From contig JBAZOO010000039.1 of the NCBI GenBank assembly GCA_041648735.1, positions 1-31,082 of the forward strand: a DNA stretch of 31,082 nucleotides, in the 5' to 3' direction. A model generated the notes under the pieces. The model ran no database searches and was not told the DNA's origin. It saw nothing but the letters and a program-made list of their open reading frames with translations. This document shows positions 16,444 to 24,208 of the stretch, piece after piece. Within the stretch, counting starts at the first letter, position 1; every line of letters starts with the position of its first letter. A program made the translations under genes and the position numbers. The DNA comes from JBAZOO01 sp041648735 (GTDB lineage: Bacteria; Verrucomicrobiota; Lentisphaeria; Oligosphaerales; CAITYL01).

Positions 16444-17328
16444 ATGAGCATCCCCGGCCTCACCATCATCGGCGAACGGATCAACCCCGGCTTCCGCAGC
16501 TCCCTCGCCCTCTTCGAGAAGAGCGACCTCGACGGCATCCGCGCCCTTGCCGTCGAGCAGGTGCAGAAAGGCGCCCGCTACCTCAACGTCAACATCGGCA
16601 ACCGCGCCCTGACCGACCACGCCTTCATGAAGGCCGTCATCACCAACATCCAGGATGCCGTCGCCGTCCCCCTCTCCTTCGACTTCCCCAACGTCGAAGT
16701 CCAGAAAGTCTGCCTCGAGACCTATGACGAACGCAAGGCCGGCGGCCAGAAGCCGATCATCAACTCCATCAGCGAACTCCGCTGGGAAATGACCAGCCTC
16801 CTCGAAATCCGCCCCTGCAAGATCCTGCTCATGGCCTCCGAACGCGAACTCAACGGCGAAAAGGTCGCCAACAAGAGCGCCGCCGACGTCTTCGAGACCG
16901 CCCGCCGCATGGTCGGACGGCTGCTCGAAGGCAAGCATGGGCTGACCCTCGACGACCTCTTCATCGACGTCTCCGTCGGCCCCGTCGCCGTGGACATGGA
17001 AGGACTGACCCGGATGGCGATCCAGGCGATCCGCCAGATCGGCGCCGCCCCGGAACTCAAAGGCATCCACATGTCCGTCGGCCTCTCCAACATCTCGATC
17101 ATGGTCCCCGCCAAGGCGCTGGACGGCAGCCCGCTCAAGCTCCAGCTCGAATCCGCCTTCCTCACCAACACTGTCCCCTACGGCCTCGACACCATCATCG
17201 GCACCGCCGGCCGCGACTACCAGCTTCTCGCCCCCGACAACTTCGTCCTCCGCGGCTTCAACGAGGCCATGGCCCTCGAGGAGATCGAGTCCGTCATGCG
17301 CATCCAGGCCCTCTACCAGGCCGAGTGA
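16444..17328 (+). CDS. Methyltetrahydrofolate:corrinoid methyltransferase-like protein (pterin-binding fold)
   Basis: The 294-residue pterin-binding barrel would move a methyl group between a corrinoid protein and tetrahydrofolate. Family marks are IIGERINPGFRSSL at the start, LAVEQVQKGARYLNVNIG, the folate-binding NSIS (residues in PIINSISEL), LFIDVSVGP and GIHMSVGLSNIS, close to AcsE/MtgA-type enzymes. The ribosome site GGAAGGA lies just before the ATG, and 51 bases separate it from etfA. No corrinoid protein or substrate-specific MttB-like methyltransferase is in the window, so the methyl donor must be encoded elsewhere. In this cluster methyl-H4folate made here would be oxidised by the MetF-like enzyme with ETF. 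Direction and partner are inferred. Confidence 0.88.
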   Translation: MSIPGLTIIGERINPGFRSSLALFEKSDLDGIRALAVEQVQKGARYLNVNIGNRALTDHAFMKAVITNIQDAVAVPLSFDFPNVEVQKVCLETYDERKAGGQKPIINSISELRWEMTSLLEIRPCKILLMASERELNGEKVANKSAADVFETARRMVGRLLEGKHGLTLDDLFIDVSVGPVAVDMEGLTRMAIQAIRQIGAAPELKGIHMSVGLSNISIMVPAKALDGSPLKLQLESAFLTNTVPYGLDTIIGTAGRDYQLLAPDNFVLRGFNEAMALEEIESVMRIQALYQAE

Positions 17329-17360
17329 CCCGCAACCACCCTCCGGAGACCCGACCCAGC

Positions 17361-18545
17361 ATGAGCCAGCTCCTCCGCATTGACGCCGACGCCCATTTCG
17401 ACGGCCAGCAACTCCACCCCCGCCCCGCCGCCATCCTCGTCGCCGACGGCCACTACCAGGCCATCCTCGACAACTTCCAGGGCGACGCCGACCCGCGCCT
17501 GCCCGCCCCCTTCCGCGAACCCGGCGTCAACCGCCGCCGCGAACGCTTCCTCATGCCCGCCCTCGCCGAAGCCCATGCCCATCTCTTCCTCGATGGCGAC
17601 GAGCTGGACGCCGCCCGCCGCGCCGCCCACCTCAAGGCCCCCCGCGACCAGCTCCTCGAAACCGGCCGCCGCAACCTCCACCGCTACCGCGACCGCGGCA
17701 TCCACCTGATCCGCGACGCCGGCGACACCCACGGCATCAACCTCCAGCTCCGCGCCGCCGCCCGCGCCGCCGGCATCACCCTCCTCGCCGCTGGCCACGG
17801 CATCCGCCGCAAGGGGCGCTACGGCGGCTTCTTCGCCCGCGAGGCCGACCCCGCCGCCACCGCCGACCCCGCAACCCTCGTCCGCGACCTCGCCGCCGCC
17901 GGCGCCGACACCATCAAGATCGTCCTCACCGGCATCATTGACTTCGAGAACGGCACCGTCAAGGGGGAGCCACAGTTCAGCGTCGCCGAAACCCGCGCCA
18001 TCGTCGCCGCCGCCCAGGACTGCGGACTCCGCACCTTCGCCCATTGCAGCGGCCGCGAGGGGCTGGAAGTCGCCGTCGCCGCCGGCGTCGCCGGGATCGA
18101 GCACGGCTTCTTCATGACCGGCGAAATCCTGGAACAGATGGCCGCCGGCGGCATTGCCTGGACGCCGACCTTCCTGCCGGTCCACTTCCAATGGGCGCAG
18201 CCCCAGCATTGCGGCTGGAGCCCCACCGCCGTCGCCCGCCTCCGGGAAATCCTCGACAACCACGAGCGGATGCTCCGCCGCGCCCACGAGCTCGGCGTCC
18301 CCATCCTCGCCGGCTCCGACGCCGGCAGCTACGGCGTCCCCCACGCCGACGGCCTGCTGACCGAACTGGGGCTGATGCGCCAGGCCGGCCTGCCGCTGGC
18401 GGCCGTGCTCCACGCCGCCACCGTGGCGCCCCGCGCCCAGTTTGGCCTGCCCAGCCCCGCCATCCGCCCGGGAAACGTCGCCGACTTCATCACCGCCGAC
18501 GCCACCCCCGCCCTCGCCGGGCTAACCCCCGCCGCGGCCGCCTGA
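17361..18545 (+). CDS. Metal-dependent amidohydrolase (imidazolonepropionase/prolidase-like, COG1228 type)
   Basis: The 394-residue hydrolase has the usual order of metal ligands: EAHAHLF (HxH, near 72-76), DTIKIVL with the candidate carboxylated lysine, RTFAHCSGREG, GIEHGFF and the final Asp in ILAGSDAG, so the active site looks complete. A small beta-sandwich flanks the barrel at both ends. ATG 17361 gives the natural N-terminus; a GTG at 17325 overlapping the methyltransferase stop (GTGA) is the alternative. Being last in the one-carbon operon, it may open a cyclic amide or cleave an N-methylated substrate whose methyl group is then removed. That substrate link is only a hypothesis. It ends seven bases from the convergent nitrilase-family gene. 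Confidence 0.85.
   Translation: MSQLLRIDADAHFDGQQLHPRPAAILVADGHYQAILDNFQGDADPRLPAPFREPGVNRRRERFLMPALAEAHAHLFLDGDELDAARRAAHLKAPRDQLLETGRRNLHRYRDRGIHLIRDAGDTHGINLQLRAAARAAGITLLAAGHGIRRKGRYGGFFAREADPAATADPATLVRDLAAAGADTIKIVLTGIIDFENGTVKGEPQFSVAETRAIVAAAQDCGLRTFAHCSGREGLEVAVAAGVAGIEHGFFMTGEILEQMAAGGIAWTPTFLPVHFQWAQPQHCGWSPTAVARLREILDNHERMLRRAHELGVPILAGSDAGSYGVPHADGLLTELGLMRQAGLPLAAVLHAATVAPRAQFGLPSPAIRPGNVADFITADATPALAGLTPAAAA
18022..18032. repeat. Dispersed palindrome core (in the amidohydrolase gene)
   Basis: GCGGACTCCGC in a stretch reading DCGLRTFAHC. It overlaps a conserved part of the protein, so this copy may be a chance match. Confidence 0.4.
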
Positions 18546-18552
18546 GCTGCCC

Positions 18553-19416
18553 CTAGCCGAAGCGGCGGGCGGCCAGGGCCGGCAGCCGCCGGCGGACTGC
18601 CGCCAGCCGGGCGCGTTCGAGGGTGGCGCCGAAGCAGCCCTCCGCCGCGCCCGGCGCCGCCAGGACGGCCTCTCCCCACGGATCCAGGAGCAGGGAATGG
18701 CCGAAGCAGGCGAAGCCGGTCTCCGGATTGGTGCCGCACAAGCCGGCGGCGGCGACGTAGCACTGGTTCTCGATGGCCCGCGCCTGGAGCAGCGGCCGCC
18801 AATGGGCGTGGCCGGTCTCGCGGGCGAAGGCCGCCGGGCAGAGCCAGAGGTCCGCCGGCGGCTGGAGGGCCCGGAACAGCTCGGGGAAGCGCAGGTCGAA
18901 GCAGATCGCGAGGCCGATCCGCCAGCCGTGGAGGGTGAAGACGCCGCCGGGGCGGTCGCCGGGGCGGTAGAGCCGGCTCTCGTCGCTGCCACCGGCCTGG
19001 TCTGGATCCAAACGGAAGAGGTGCGCCTTGTCGTAGCGTGCCAGCAGCGTGCCGTCGGGGGCGACCGCCAGCGCGGCCTGGCAAAGCCGGCCAGCCGTTG
19101 CGGAGTCCGCAACAACTGCCGCCGGCACCGGCACGCCGCCGGCGACGAGCACGCCCCCAGCCACCTGGGCCAGCGGCGCCAGGAACGCCGCCCACTCCGC
19201 CGCCGGCCGCGCCGCCCGCCGGATATCCGCCTCGGCGCCGAAGCACAGGGCGTTCTCCGGCAGCAGGGTCAGCGCCGCCGGTTGTTGCGGACTCCGCAAC
19301 AGCAGCTCCCGCAGGTGATCCCGGTTCGCCGCCGGCTCGCTGCCCGCCGCGCACTGGCAGAGCCGCACCGCCAAAACCGGCGCTGGCGCCGGCGCTTCCC
19401 CGGCCGCCGCGCTCAT
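18553..19416 (-). CDS. Carbon-nitrogen hydrolase (nitrilase superfamily, omega-amidase/YafV-like)
   Basis: The 287-residue cytoplasmic amidase has the full Glu-Lys-Cys triad: Glu in LLPENAL, Lys in YDKAHLF and Cys in AICFDLRFPELF, with the following LWLCPAAFARETGHAHW and QARAIENQCYVAA blocks. The YDK-H-LF and D-RFPE context is that of omega-amidases acting on ketoglutaramate-like substrates. ATG 19416 overlaps the endonuclease IV stop (ATGA), so the genes are coupled; an upstream ATG at 19434 is less likely. Two perfect 17-base palindromes lie inside the gene, giving VADSATAGR in one frame and LLRSPQQP in another. The second falls between conserved blocks and looks like inserted linker. Confidence 0.9.
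   Translation of the reverse strand: MSAAAGEAPAPAPVLAVRLCQCAAGSEPAANRDHLRELLLRSPQQPAALTLLPENALCFGAEADIRRAARPAAEWAAFLAPLAQVAGGVLVAGGVPVPAAVVADSATAGRLCQAALAVAPDGTLLARYDKAHLFRLDPDQAGGSDESRLYRPGDRPGGVFTLHGWRIGLAICFDLRFPELFRALQPPADLWLCPAAFARETGHAHWRPLLQARAIENQCYVAAAGLCGTNPETGFACFGHSLLLDPWGEAVLAAPGAAEGCFGATLERARLAAVRRRLPALAARRFG
19097..19113. repeat. Perfect 17-base palindrome, dispersed family (copy 1 in the amidase gene)
   Basis: Reads GTTGCGGAGTCCGCAAC, with 8-base arms around one central base. The same core GCGGA-S-TCCGC occurs seven times in the window, mostly inside genes. Confidence 0.8.
19284..19300. repeat. Perfect 17-base palindrome, dispersed family (copy 2 in the amidase gene)
   Basis: Reads GTTGCGGACTCCGCAAC. 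It is in a different reading frame of the amidase gene from copy 1, so the match is at DNA level and not a conserved peptide. Confidence 0.8.
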
Positions 19417-20309
19417 TCCGCTCCTTCTTCGCACTCGCGCAGGCGGGCGAGGTTTGCGCGGTCCTCGCGGAGTTCGGGATCGTCCTCGTCCTTGGGCGTC
19501 TCGAGGATGCCGGGGATGCCGCGGAAGGCCGGCTCGCGGAGGACAGAGCGGAAGCCGTCAAGCCCGATGCAGCCCTGGCCGATGTGCTCGTGCCGGTCCA
19601 CCTTGCTGGCCAGCGGCTTCTTGCTGTCGTTGAGGTGGAGCAGCAGCAGCCGGCCGAGGCCGATCTCGCGGTCGAACTCGGCGGCCAGGGCGGCGGCGGC
19701 GGCCGGGGTGCGCAGCTCGTAGCCGGCGGCGAAGGCATGGCAGGTGTCGAGGCAGACGCCGAGGCGCGGGCCGGCGCCGGCCAGGCGGATCATCGCCGCG
19801 ATCTCCGCAAAGCTCGTGCCAAGCGTCGCCCCCTGTCCGGCGGTGTTCTCCAGGGCGAGCTTGCAGGCGCACTCCGCCGTCGCCGCCAGCACCTGTTTCA
19901 GCCCGTCCGCGACCCGTTCAATGCCGGCCTCGCGGCTGTCCTCCTTGGGCGAGCCCGGATGCAGCACCAGGCAGGCGCAGCCGAGCAGCTCGGCGCGGCG
20001 CAGCTCGTGGGCCAGGGATTCGATTGACTTCTGGCGCGACTCGGGGCTGCCCGAGGCGAGATTGATCAGGTAGCTGTCGTGGGCGCAGAGGAAGCGCAGC
20101 TTCGCCTTGGCCACCGCGGCGCGGAAAGCCTCGGCCGCCGCCGCCGGGATCGGTGCCGCCTGCCAGCGCAACTGGCTCTTAGTGAAGATCTGCACGGCGT
20201 CGGCGCCGGCCACCATGGCTTGCTGGACGGCGGTGGTGAAGCCGCCGCGGATCGACAGGTGCGCCCCGAGCGGGCGCGGCAGCAGGTAGGGGGAATGGTG
20301 GGCGGTCAT
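19413..20309 (-). CDS. nfo: Endonuclease IV, AP endonuclease
   Basis: The 298-residue enzyme cleaves DNA at abasic sites in base-excision repair (E. coli Nfo is 285 residues). The zinc-binding set is present: GAHLSIRGG, LCAHDSYLINLAS, LVLHPGS, LALENTAGQG, LGVCLDTCHAFAAGYEL, LLHLNDSKKPLASKVDRHEHIGQG and a Glu in ILETPKDE. ATG 20309 is chosen because GGGAG lies six bases upstream; the open frame extends into the repeat region without a site. The stop overlaps the amidase start. Upstream is a 355-base gene-free stretch holding the duplicated and hairpin sequences. Confidence 0.96.
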   Translation of the reverse strand: MTAHHSPYLLPRPLGAHLSIRGGFTTAVQQAMVAGADAVQIFTKSQLRWQAAPIPAAAAEAFRAAVAKAKLRFLCAHDSYLINLASGSPESRQKSIESLAHELRRAELLGCACLVLHPGSPKEDSREAGIERVADGLKQVLAATAECACKLALENTAGQGATLGTSFAEIAAMIRLAGAGPRLGVCLDTCHAFAAGYELRTPAAAAALAAEFDREIGLGRLLLLHLNDSKKPLASKVDRHEHIGQGCIGLDGFRSVLREPAFRGIPGILETPKDEDDPELREDRANLARLRECEEGAE

Positions 20310-20470
20310 TGCGGGCTCCCGTTTCCTTCCGGCGCGGCCCGGCGCCCCCGCCGGCGCGGCGCTCCGGAACGGAAGTCTACCCCCCGGCCGGGCGATTGCA
20401 AGGGGCGCGGCCGCAACGATGCCTGTCCCCAAGCACACCCAAGCACGCTCTCCGTGAACTCCGTGCCCTC

Positions 20471-20570
20471 CGTGCGAACCTCTGCCCAGGAATGGCGGAT
20501 TTGCCTGTCCCCTCGCGCCCCGTGCGAACCTCTGCCCAGGAATGGCGGATTTGCCTGTCCCCTCGCGCCG
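20471..20570. repeat. Tandem direct duplication, 2 x 50 bp
   Basis: Unit one (20471-20520) and unit two (20521-20570) both run from GTGCGAACCTCTGCCC through GGCGGATTTGCCTGTCCCC to CTCGCGCC. They differ only at the next-to-last base. Confidence 0.95.
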
Positions 20571-20618
20571 CGAGAAAAGTCGGCGGACGGAAAGTCCGCT
20601 CCGCGGGGGGACAGGCAA
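20550..20618. repeat. Compound inverted repeat (17-bp outer stem, 6-bp inner stem)
   Basis: Positions 20550-20566 pair with 20602-20618 at 16 of 17 bases (TTGCCTGTCCCC against GGGGACAGGCAA). Inside, GCGGAC (20583-20588) pairs with GTCCGC (20594-20599) around the loop GGAAA. No T-run follows on either strand, so a plain intrinsic terminator is unlikely. Confidence 0.8.
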
Positions 20619-20664
20619 GTTTCAAGCGCGGGCCTGGAGCCCGCTGGCTCTGGGGCGGTTCGGT

Positions 20665-21258
20665 TCAGCGGGGGTGGGTGCCGCTGCCGGGGACGGGGGG
20701 CGGCAGCCGCTTGCAGCGTTTGGCGAGCGGCGGCCGATCCAGCTCCGGGGCGAGCGCCTCGTAGAGCCGGGTGAGGGCGGCGCGGGCTGTTTCGGCCCGG
20801 AGCTGTTCCAGCCCCTGCTTGTAGAAGAGGCGCGCCTTGGTGCGGTCGTGAAGCCGCTCCACGGCGATGCGGACGCGGGCGACATGCGGCTCCGCTTCGT
20901 CCGGGTATTGCGCAGCCAGTTCGGCATAGCGCGCCAGCGCCTCCGGGAAACGCCCGGCCTTCTCCAGGGCGCGCACGGCGCTGTAGCGTGGCGGGATGCG
21001 GTCGAAGCGGCGATTGGGATGGATCAGCGCCTCGATGGCCGCCCAGTAGCCGGCCGCGAACCAGCCGGCAATCACCGGCCCGGCCAGGACGCCGCCGGCA
21101 ATGATGAGCGCCAGCGCCAGCAGTCCGGAGCCGGCGACGCCGCCGACGCCGCCGGCAGCCGGAAGGCCGAAGAGGAGCGCGCCGCCGCCGAGCAGGAGGG
21201 CAAGCCCCGCGCCCAGCCGGAGGTGCCGGGCCAACCGCGGGATGCTGTCCAACTCCAT
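20665..21258 (-). CDS. Unknown small membrane protein with TPR-like tail
   Basis: I do not recognise a family. The 197 residues begin with two hydrophobic segments at about 14-33 (LRLGAGLALLLGGGALLFGL) and 43-75 (GSGLLALALIIAGGVLAGPV and the following AGWFAAGYWAA). A soluble helical part follows, with one or two TPR-like helices (YSAVRALEKAGRFPEALARYAELAAQYPDEAEPH). The tail is Pro/Lys-rich. The ATG has GAGGT seven bases upstream. It lies 40 bases after metG on the same strand and is probably cotranscribed with it. A role in holding protein partners at the membrane would fit TPR-like helices but is only a guess. Confidence 0.65.
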   Translation of the reverse strand: MELDSIPRLARHLRLGAGLALLLGGGALLFGLPAAGGVGGVAGSGLLALALIIAGGVLAGPVIAGWFAAGYWAAIEALIHPNRRFDRIPPRYSAVRALEKAGRFPEALARYAELAAQYPDEAEPHVARVRIAVERLHDRTKARLFYKQGLEQLRAETARAALTRLYEALAPELDRPPLAKRCKRLPPPVPGSGTHPR

Positions 21259-21298
21259 GGGTTAACCTCGCACTGGTTGCGGAGCGGGGGGGGCGGCC

Positions 21299-23224
21299 TC
21301 AGCCGACGCCGGCGCCGGGGGGGAAACCATCCTCGACGGTGACCAGGCGCAGCGTCTTGCCGGCCTTGGCGGCCAGCAGCATCCCCTGCGACTCGACGCC
21401 GCGCAGCACGGCCGGCTTGAGGTTGGCGACGACCACGACGGTCTTCCCCACCATCTGTTCCGGGGTGTAGAATTGGGCGATGCCGGCGACGATCTGGCGC
21501 TTTTCCGTGCCGAGGGCGACCTGGAGCTTGAGCAGCCGGTCCGAGTCCGGCACCGGTTCGGCGGCAAGGACGGTGGCGGTCTTGAGGGCGACCTTGGCGA
21601 AGTCGGCGATCTCGATCAGGCCAGGGGCGGCCGGCGGCGCGGCGTCCTTCCGTTTTTCCGGCTTGCCGGGTTCTGCCGGCGCCTTCCCTTCGGGCTTGGC
21701 CACCTCGATGCGGGGGAAGAGCGGGGGGATGTCGAGCAGCGGCGCGCCGACGGGCAGGCTGGCGTCCGCCGCCGCCGGCACCAGGCCCGCTTCCGGGATG
21801 CCGAGGGCACGGCGGAGTTCGGCCATCTTGCCGGGCATGACCGGGTAGAGCAGGGCCGAGACGGTGCAGAGGCACTGGGCGGCGGCGTAGAGCACGCGCC
21901 GCAGCTCGTCCGTCTTCCCCTCCTTCGCCAGGATCCAGGGTGCCTGCTGGTCGAAGTAGCGGTTGCCCGCGCGCACCGCCGCCAGGACTTCGGCGAGGCC
22001 GCGTTCGAGCTGCATCCCGTGAAGGTGTTCCCGCATCTTGGCGACGGCGTTGGCGCCGGCCGCCGCCAGCGGCTGCTCCGCCGCGCCCGGCGCCGGGGCG
22101 GCGGCGAAGCGCCCGCCGAGGAAGCGGTGGGCCATCTTGAGGACGCGGCTGGCGAGGTTGCCGAGGTCGTTGGCGAGGTCGGAGTTGTAGCGGCCGATGA
22201 ACGCCTCCTCGGTGAAGCTGGCGTCCTGGCCGAGGGACATTTCGGCGAGGAGGAAATAGCGGAAGGGATCGACCCCGTAGCGTTCGCACATCTCCATGGG
22301 GTTCACCACGTTGCCGAGGCTCTTGCTCATCTTGTCGCGCCCGACCAGCCACCAGCCATGGGCGAAGATGGCGCGCGGCAGTTCGATCCCGATGGCCTTG
22401 AGCATGATCGGCCAGTAGACGGTGTGGGTGGTGAGGATGTCCTTGCCGATCAGGTGGCAGGAGGCCGGCCACCACTTGGCGAAGGCCGCCGGATCCGAGC
22501 CGTAGCCGACCGCGCTGATGTAGTTGATCAGGGCGTCGAACCAGACGTAGCAGACGTAGCCGGGGTCGAAGGGCAGCTCGATGCCCCAGGCCAGGCGCGC
22601 CTTCGGCCGGCTGATGCAGAGGTCATTGAGCGGCTGGCTGCGCAGGAAGCCGAGCGTCTCCTGCCGCCGGTGGGGGGGCTGGATGAACTCCGGATGCGCC
22701 GTGATGTGGTCGAGCAGCCACTGCTGGTGCCGCCCCATGCGGAAGAAGTAGCTCTTCTCCACCAGCTTCTGCACCGGGCGTTTGCACTCGGGGCAGCCGC
22801 CGCCCGGGGCCAGGTCCTTCCCGGTGAAGAAGCGTTCGCAGGGGACGCAGTACCAGCCCTCGTAGTCGGCGGCGTAGATTTCGCCGCGGTCCCACAGCTC
22901 CTGGAGGATTTGGCGCACGACCCGCTTATGCCGCTCCTCGGTGGTGCGGATGAAGCCGTCATGGGTGATTTCCAGCCGCTTCCAGAGGTCGAGGAAGCGG
23001 ACCACGGTGCGGTCGCACTGCTCCTGGGGGGTGACGCCGTTCCTGGCGGCGGCCTCCTGCACCTTCTGGCCATGCTCGTCGGTGCCGGTGAGGAAATAGG
23101 TGGGGATGCCGAGCAGGCGGTGGTAGCGCGCCAGCACGTCGGCCAGGATCGTGGTGTAGGCATGGCCGATGTGCGGCTGGTCGTTGACGTAGTAGATCGG
23201 GGTGGTGACGTAGAAGTGCGGCAT
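21299..23224 (-). CDS. metG: Methionyl-tRNA synthetase with C-terminal tRNA-binding domain
   Basis: The 641-residue enzyme charges tRNA-Met. Class I signatures are PHIGHAYT (17-24) and DKMSKSLGNV (near 300). A zinc knuckle with CVPC and CPEC lies in the connective domain, and the anticodon-binding helices follow. The last 110 residues are an EMAP/Trbp111-like domain (IEIADFAKVALKTATVLAAE to LRLVTVEDGF), as in dimeric enzymes. A Pro/Lys/Glu-rich linker (KPEGKAPAEPGKPEKRK) joins it to the core. The ATG has only a weak ribosome site. The gene begins 33 bases after the permease gene. Confidence 0.97.
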   Translation of the reverse strand: MPHFYVTTPIYYVNDQPHIGHAYTTILADVLARYHRLLGIPTYFLTGTDEHGQKVQEAAARNGVTPQEQCDRTVVRFLDLWKRLEITHDGFIRTTEERHKRVVRQILQELWDRGEIYAADYEGWYCVPCERFFTGKDLAPGGGCPECKRPVQKLVEKSYFFRMGRHQQWLLDHITAHPEFIQPPHRRQETLGFLRSQPLNDLCISRPKARLAWGIELPFDPGYVCYVWFDALINYISAVGYGSDPAAFAKWWPASCHLIGKDILTTHTVYWPIMLKAIGIELPRAIFAHGWWLVGRDKMSKSLGNVVNPMEMCERYGVDPFRYFLLAEMSLGQDASFTEEAFIGRYNSDLANDLGNLASRVLKMAHRFLGGRFAAAPAPGAAEQPLAAAGANAVAKMREHLHGMQLERGLAEVLAAVRAGNRYFDQQAPWILAKEGKTDELRRVLYAAAQCLCTVSALLYPVMPGKMAELRRALGIPEAGLVPAAADASLPVGAPLLDIPPLFPRIEVAKPEGKAPAEPGKPEKRKDAAPPAAPGLIEIADFAKVALKTATVLAAEPVPDSDRLLKLQVALGTEKRQIVAGIAQFYTPEQMVGKTVVVVANLKPAVLRGVESQGMLLAAKAGKTLRLVTVEDGFPPGAGVG

Positions 23225-23257
23225 GGGCAGGGGAACCTGGACGATGGCTGGAGGGCT

Positions 23258-24208
23258 TTACTGGTTCTGGCATCCGACCTCGCGCTCGCGGAAGAGCACG
23301 GCGGCGAGGATGGTGAAGAGCAGCAGGCAGAGGGTGGTGTAGAGGGCGCCCCAGCCGACGTAGCTCCAGGGGATGGCCCGGTCGGCGGCGAGGGCGTCGG
23401 CCATCCAGAACAACTGCCAGTTGGGCACCAGGTTGTAGGCGAGGAAGGCGAAGGGGTTGCTCCCCGCGAAGCGGCCGAAGAGGTAGTCCGAGACGAGCCC
23501 GAGCAGGAAGATGCAGCCGCAGACCACCAGGTTGGGCACCATGTCGAGCCTGGTCGAGAGCGCCGTGGCCAGCGCCCCCAGCGCCAGGGTGCTGAACCCG
23601 ATCAGCGCCAGGGCCGGCGCCAGCCCCCAGCGCAGCCGTTCGACCCCGGCCTGGGGCGGGATCGCCGCCACCACCAGGGTTGCCAGCGGCACCAGGACCA
23701 GCAGCCCGACGGTGGCGGCCATGGGGAAGGAGCGGCGGGTGAAGTAGTTGTTGAGGCCGCCGGCGGCGCAGCCGAGGGCGAGGGCGCCGAAGTAGAGGGC
23801 GATCGCCGTGTTGTCCAGGGCGAACTGGTCGCGGGCGACGCGCACGGCCACCAGGGTGCCGAGGCCGGCGAGGCCGGCGAACAGGGCCAGGGCCGCGAGG
23901 ATCCCGAGGATCTTGGCGGCGAGGAAAGCCTGGCGGTTGACCGGCTTGGAGAGCACCATCAGCACCGTGCCGTTCGCGATCTCCCGGGAGACGGTGTTGT
24001 TGGCGCAGAGCACGGCCATGCCCCAGCCGAAGAGCATCATGGTCGCCAGGGCGCTGTCCACCACCAGCTTGACCTGTTCGCGGAAGACGAACAGGGTCAG
24101 GGTCGGGAAGAAGCCGATCATCACCAGGGCGGTGAGCAGGAGCAGGAAGTAGATCGGCTGCCGCAGCGTTTCGCGGAAGGTGTTGAGCGCGATGGGGATC
24201 ACGGTCAC
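23258..24208 (-). CDS. ABC-2-type membrane permease
   Basis: The 316-residue inner-membrane protein has at least six hydrophobic segments, the first in QPIYFLLLLTALVMIGFFP, and the ABC-2 permease loop VSREIANGTVLMVLSKPVNRQAFLAAKI after the second segment. This is the type that works with a separate ATPase (for example in NatB- or Nos-like exporters). No ATPase gene is adjacent. The GTG at 24208 overlaps the stop of the upstream gene (GTGA); a second in-frame GTG is at 24202. The transported substrate cannot be told. Confidence 0.82.
   Translation of the reverse strand: MTVIPIALNTFRETLRQPIYFLLLLTALVMIGFFPTLTLFVFREQVKLVVDSALATMMLFGWGMAVLCANNTVSREIANGTVLMVLSKPVNRQAFLAAKILGILAALALFAGLAGLGTLVAVRVARDQFALDNTAIALYFGALALGCAAGGLNNYFTRRSFPMAATVGLLVLVPLATLVVAAIPPQAGVERLRWGLAPALALIGFSTLALGALATALSTRLDMVPNLVVCGCIFLLGLVSDYLFGRFAGSNPFAFLAYNLVPNWQLFWMADALAADRAIPWSYVGWGALYTTLCLLLFTILAAVLFREREVGCQNQ

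Larger units (their letters stand above)
20310..20664. other. Gene-free 355-base stretch with repeats
   Basis: No supported gene. It holds short CTCCGTG words (about 20445-20475), a 50-base tandem duplication and a compound hairpin. The word TGCCTGTCCCC occurs three times here, plus once inverted, which suggests a REP-like or decayed mobile element. Confidence 0.7.
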
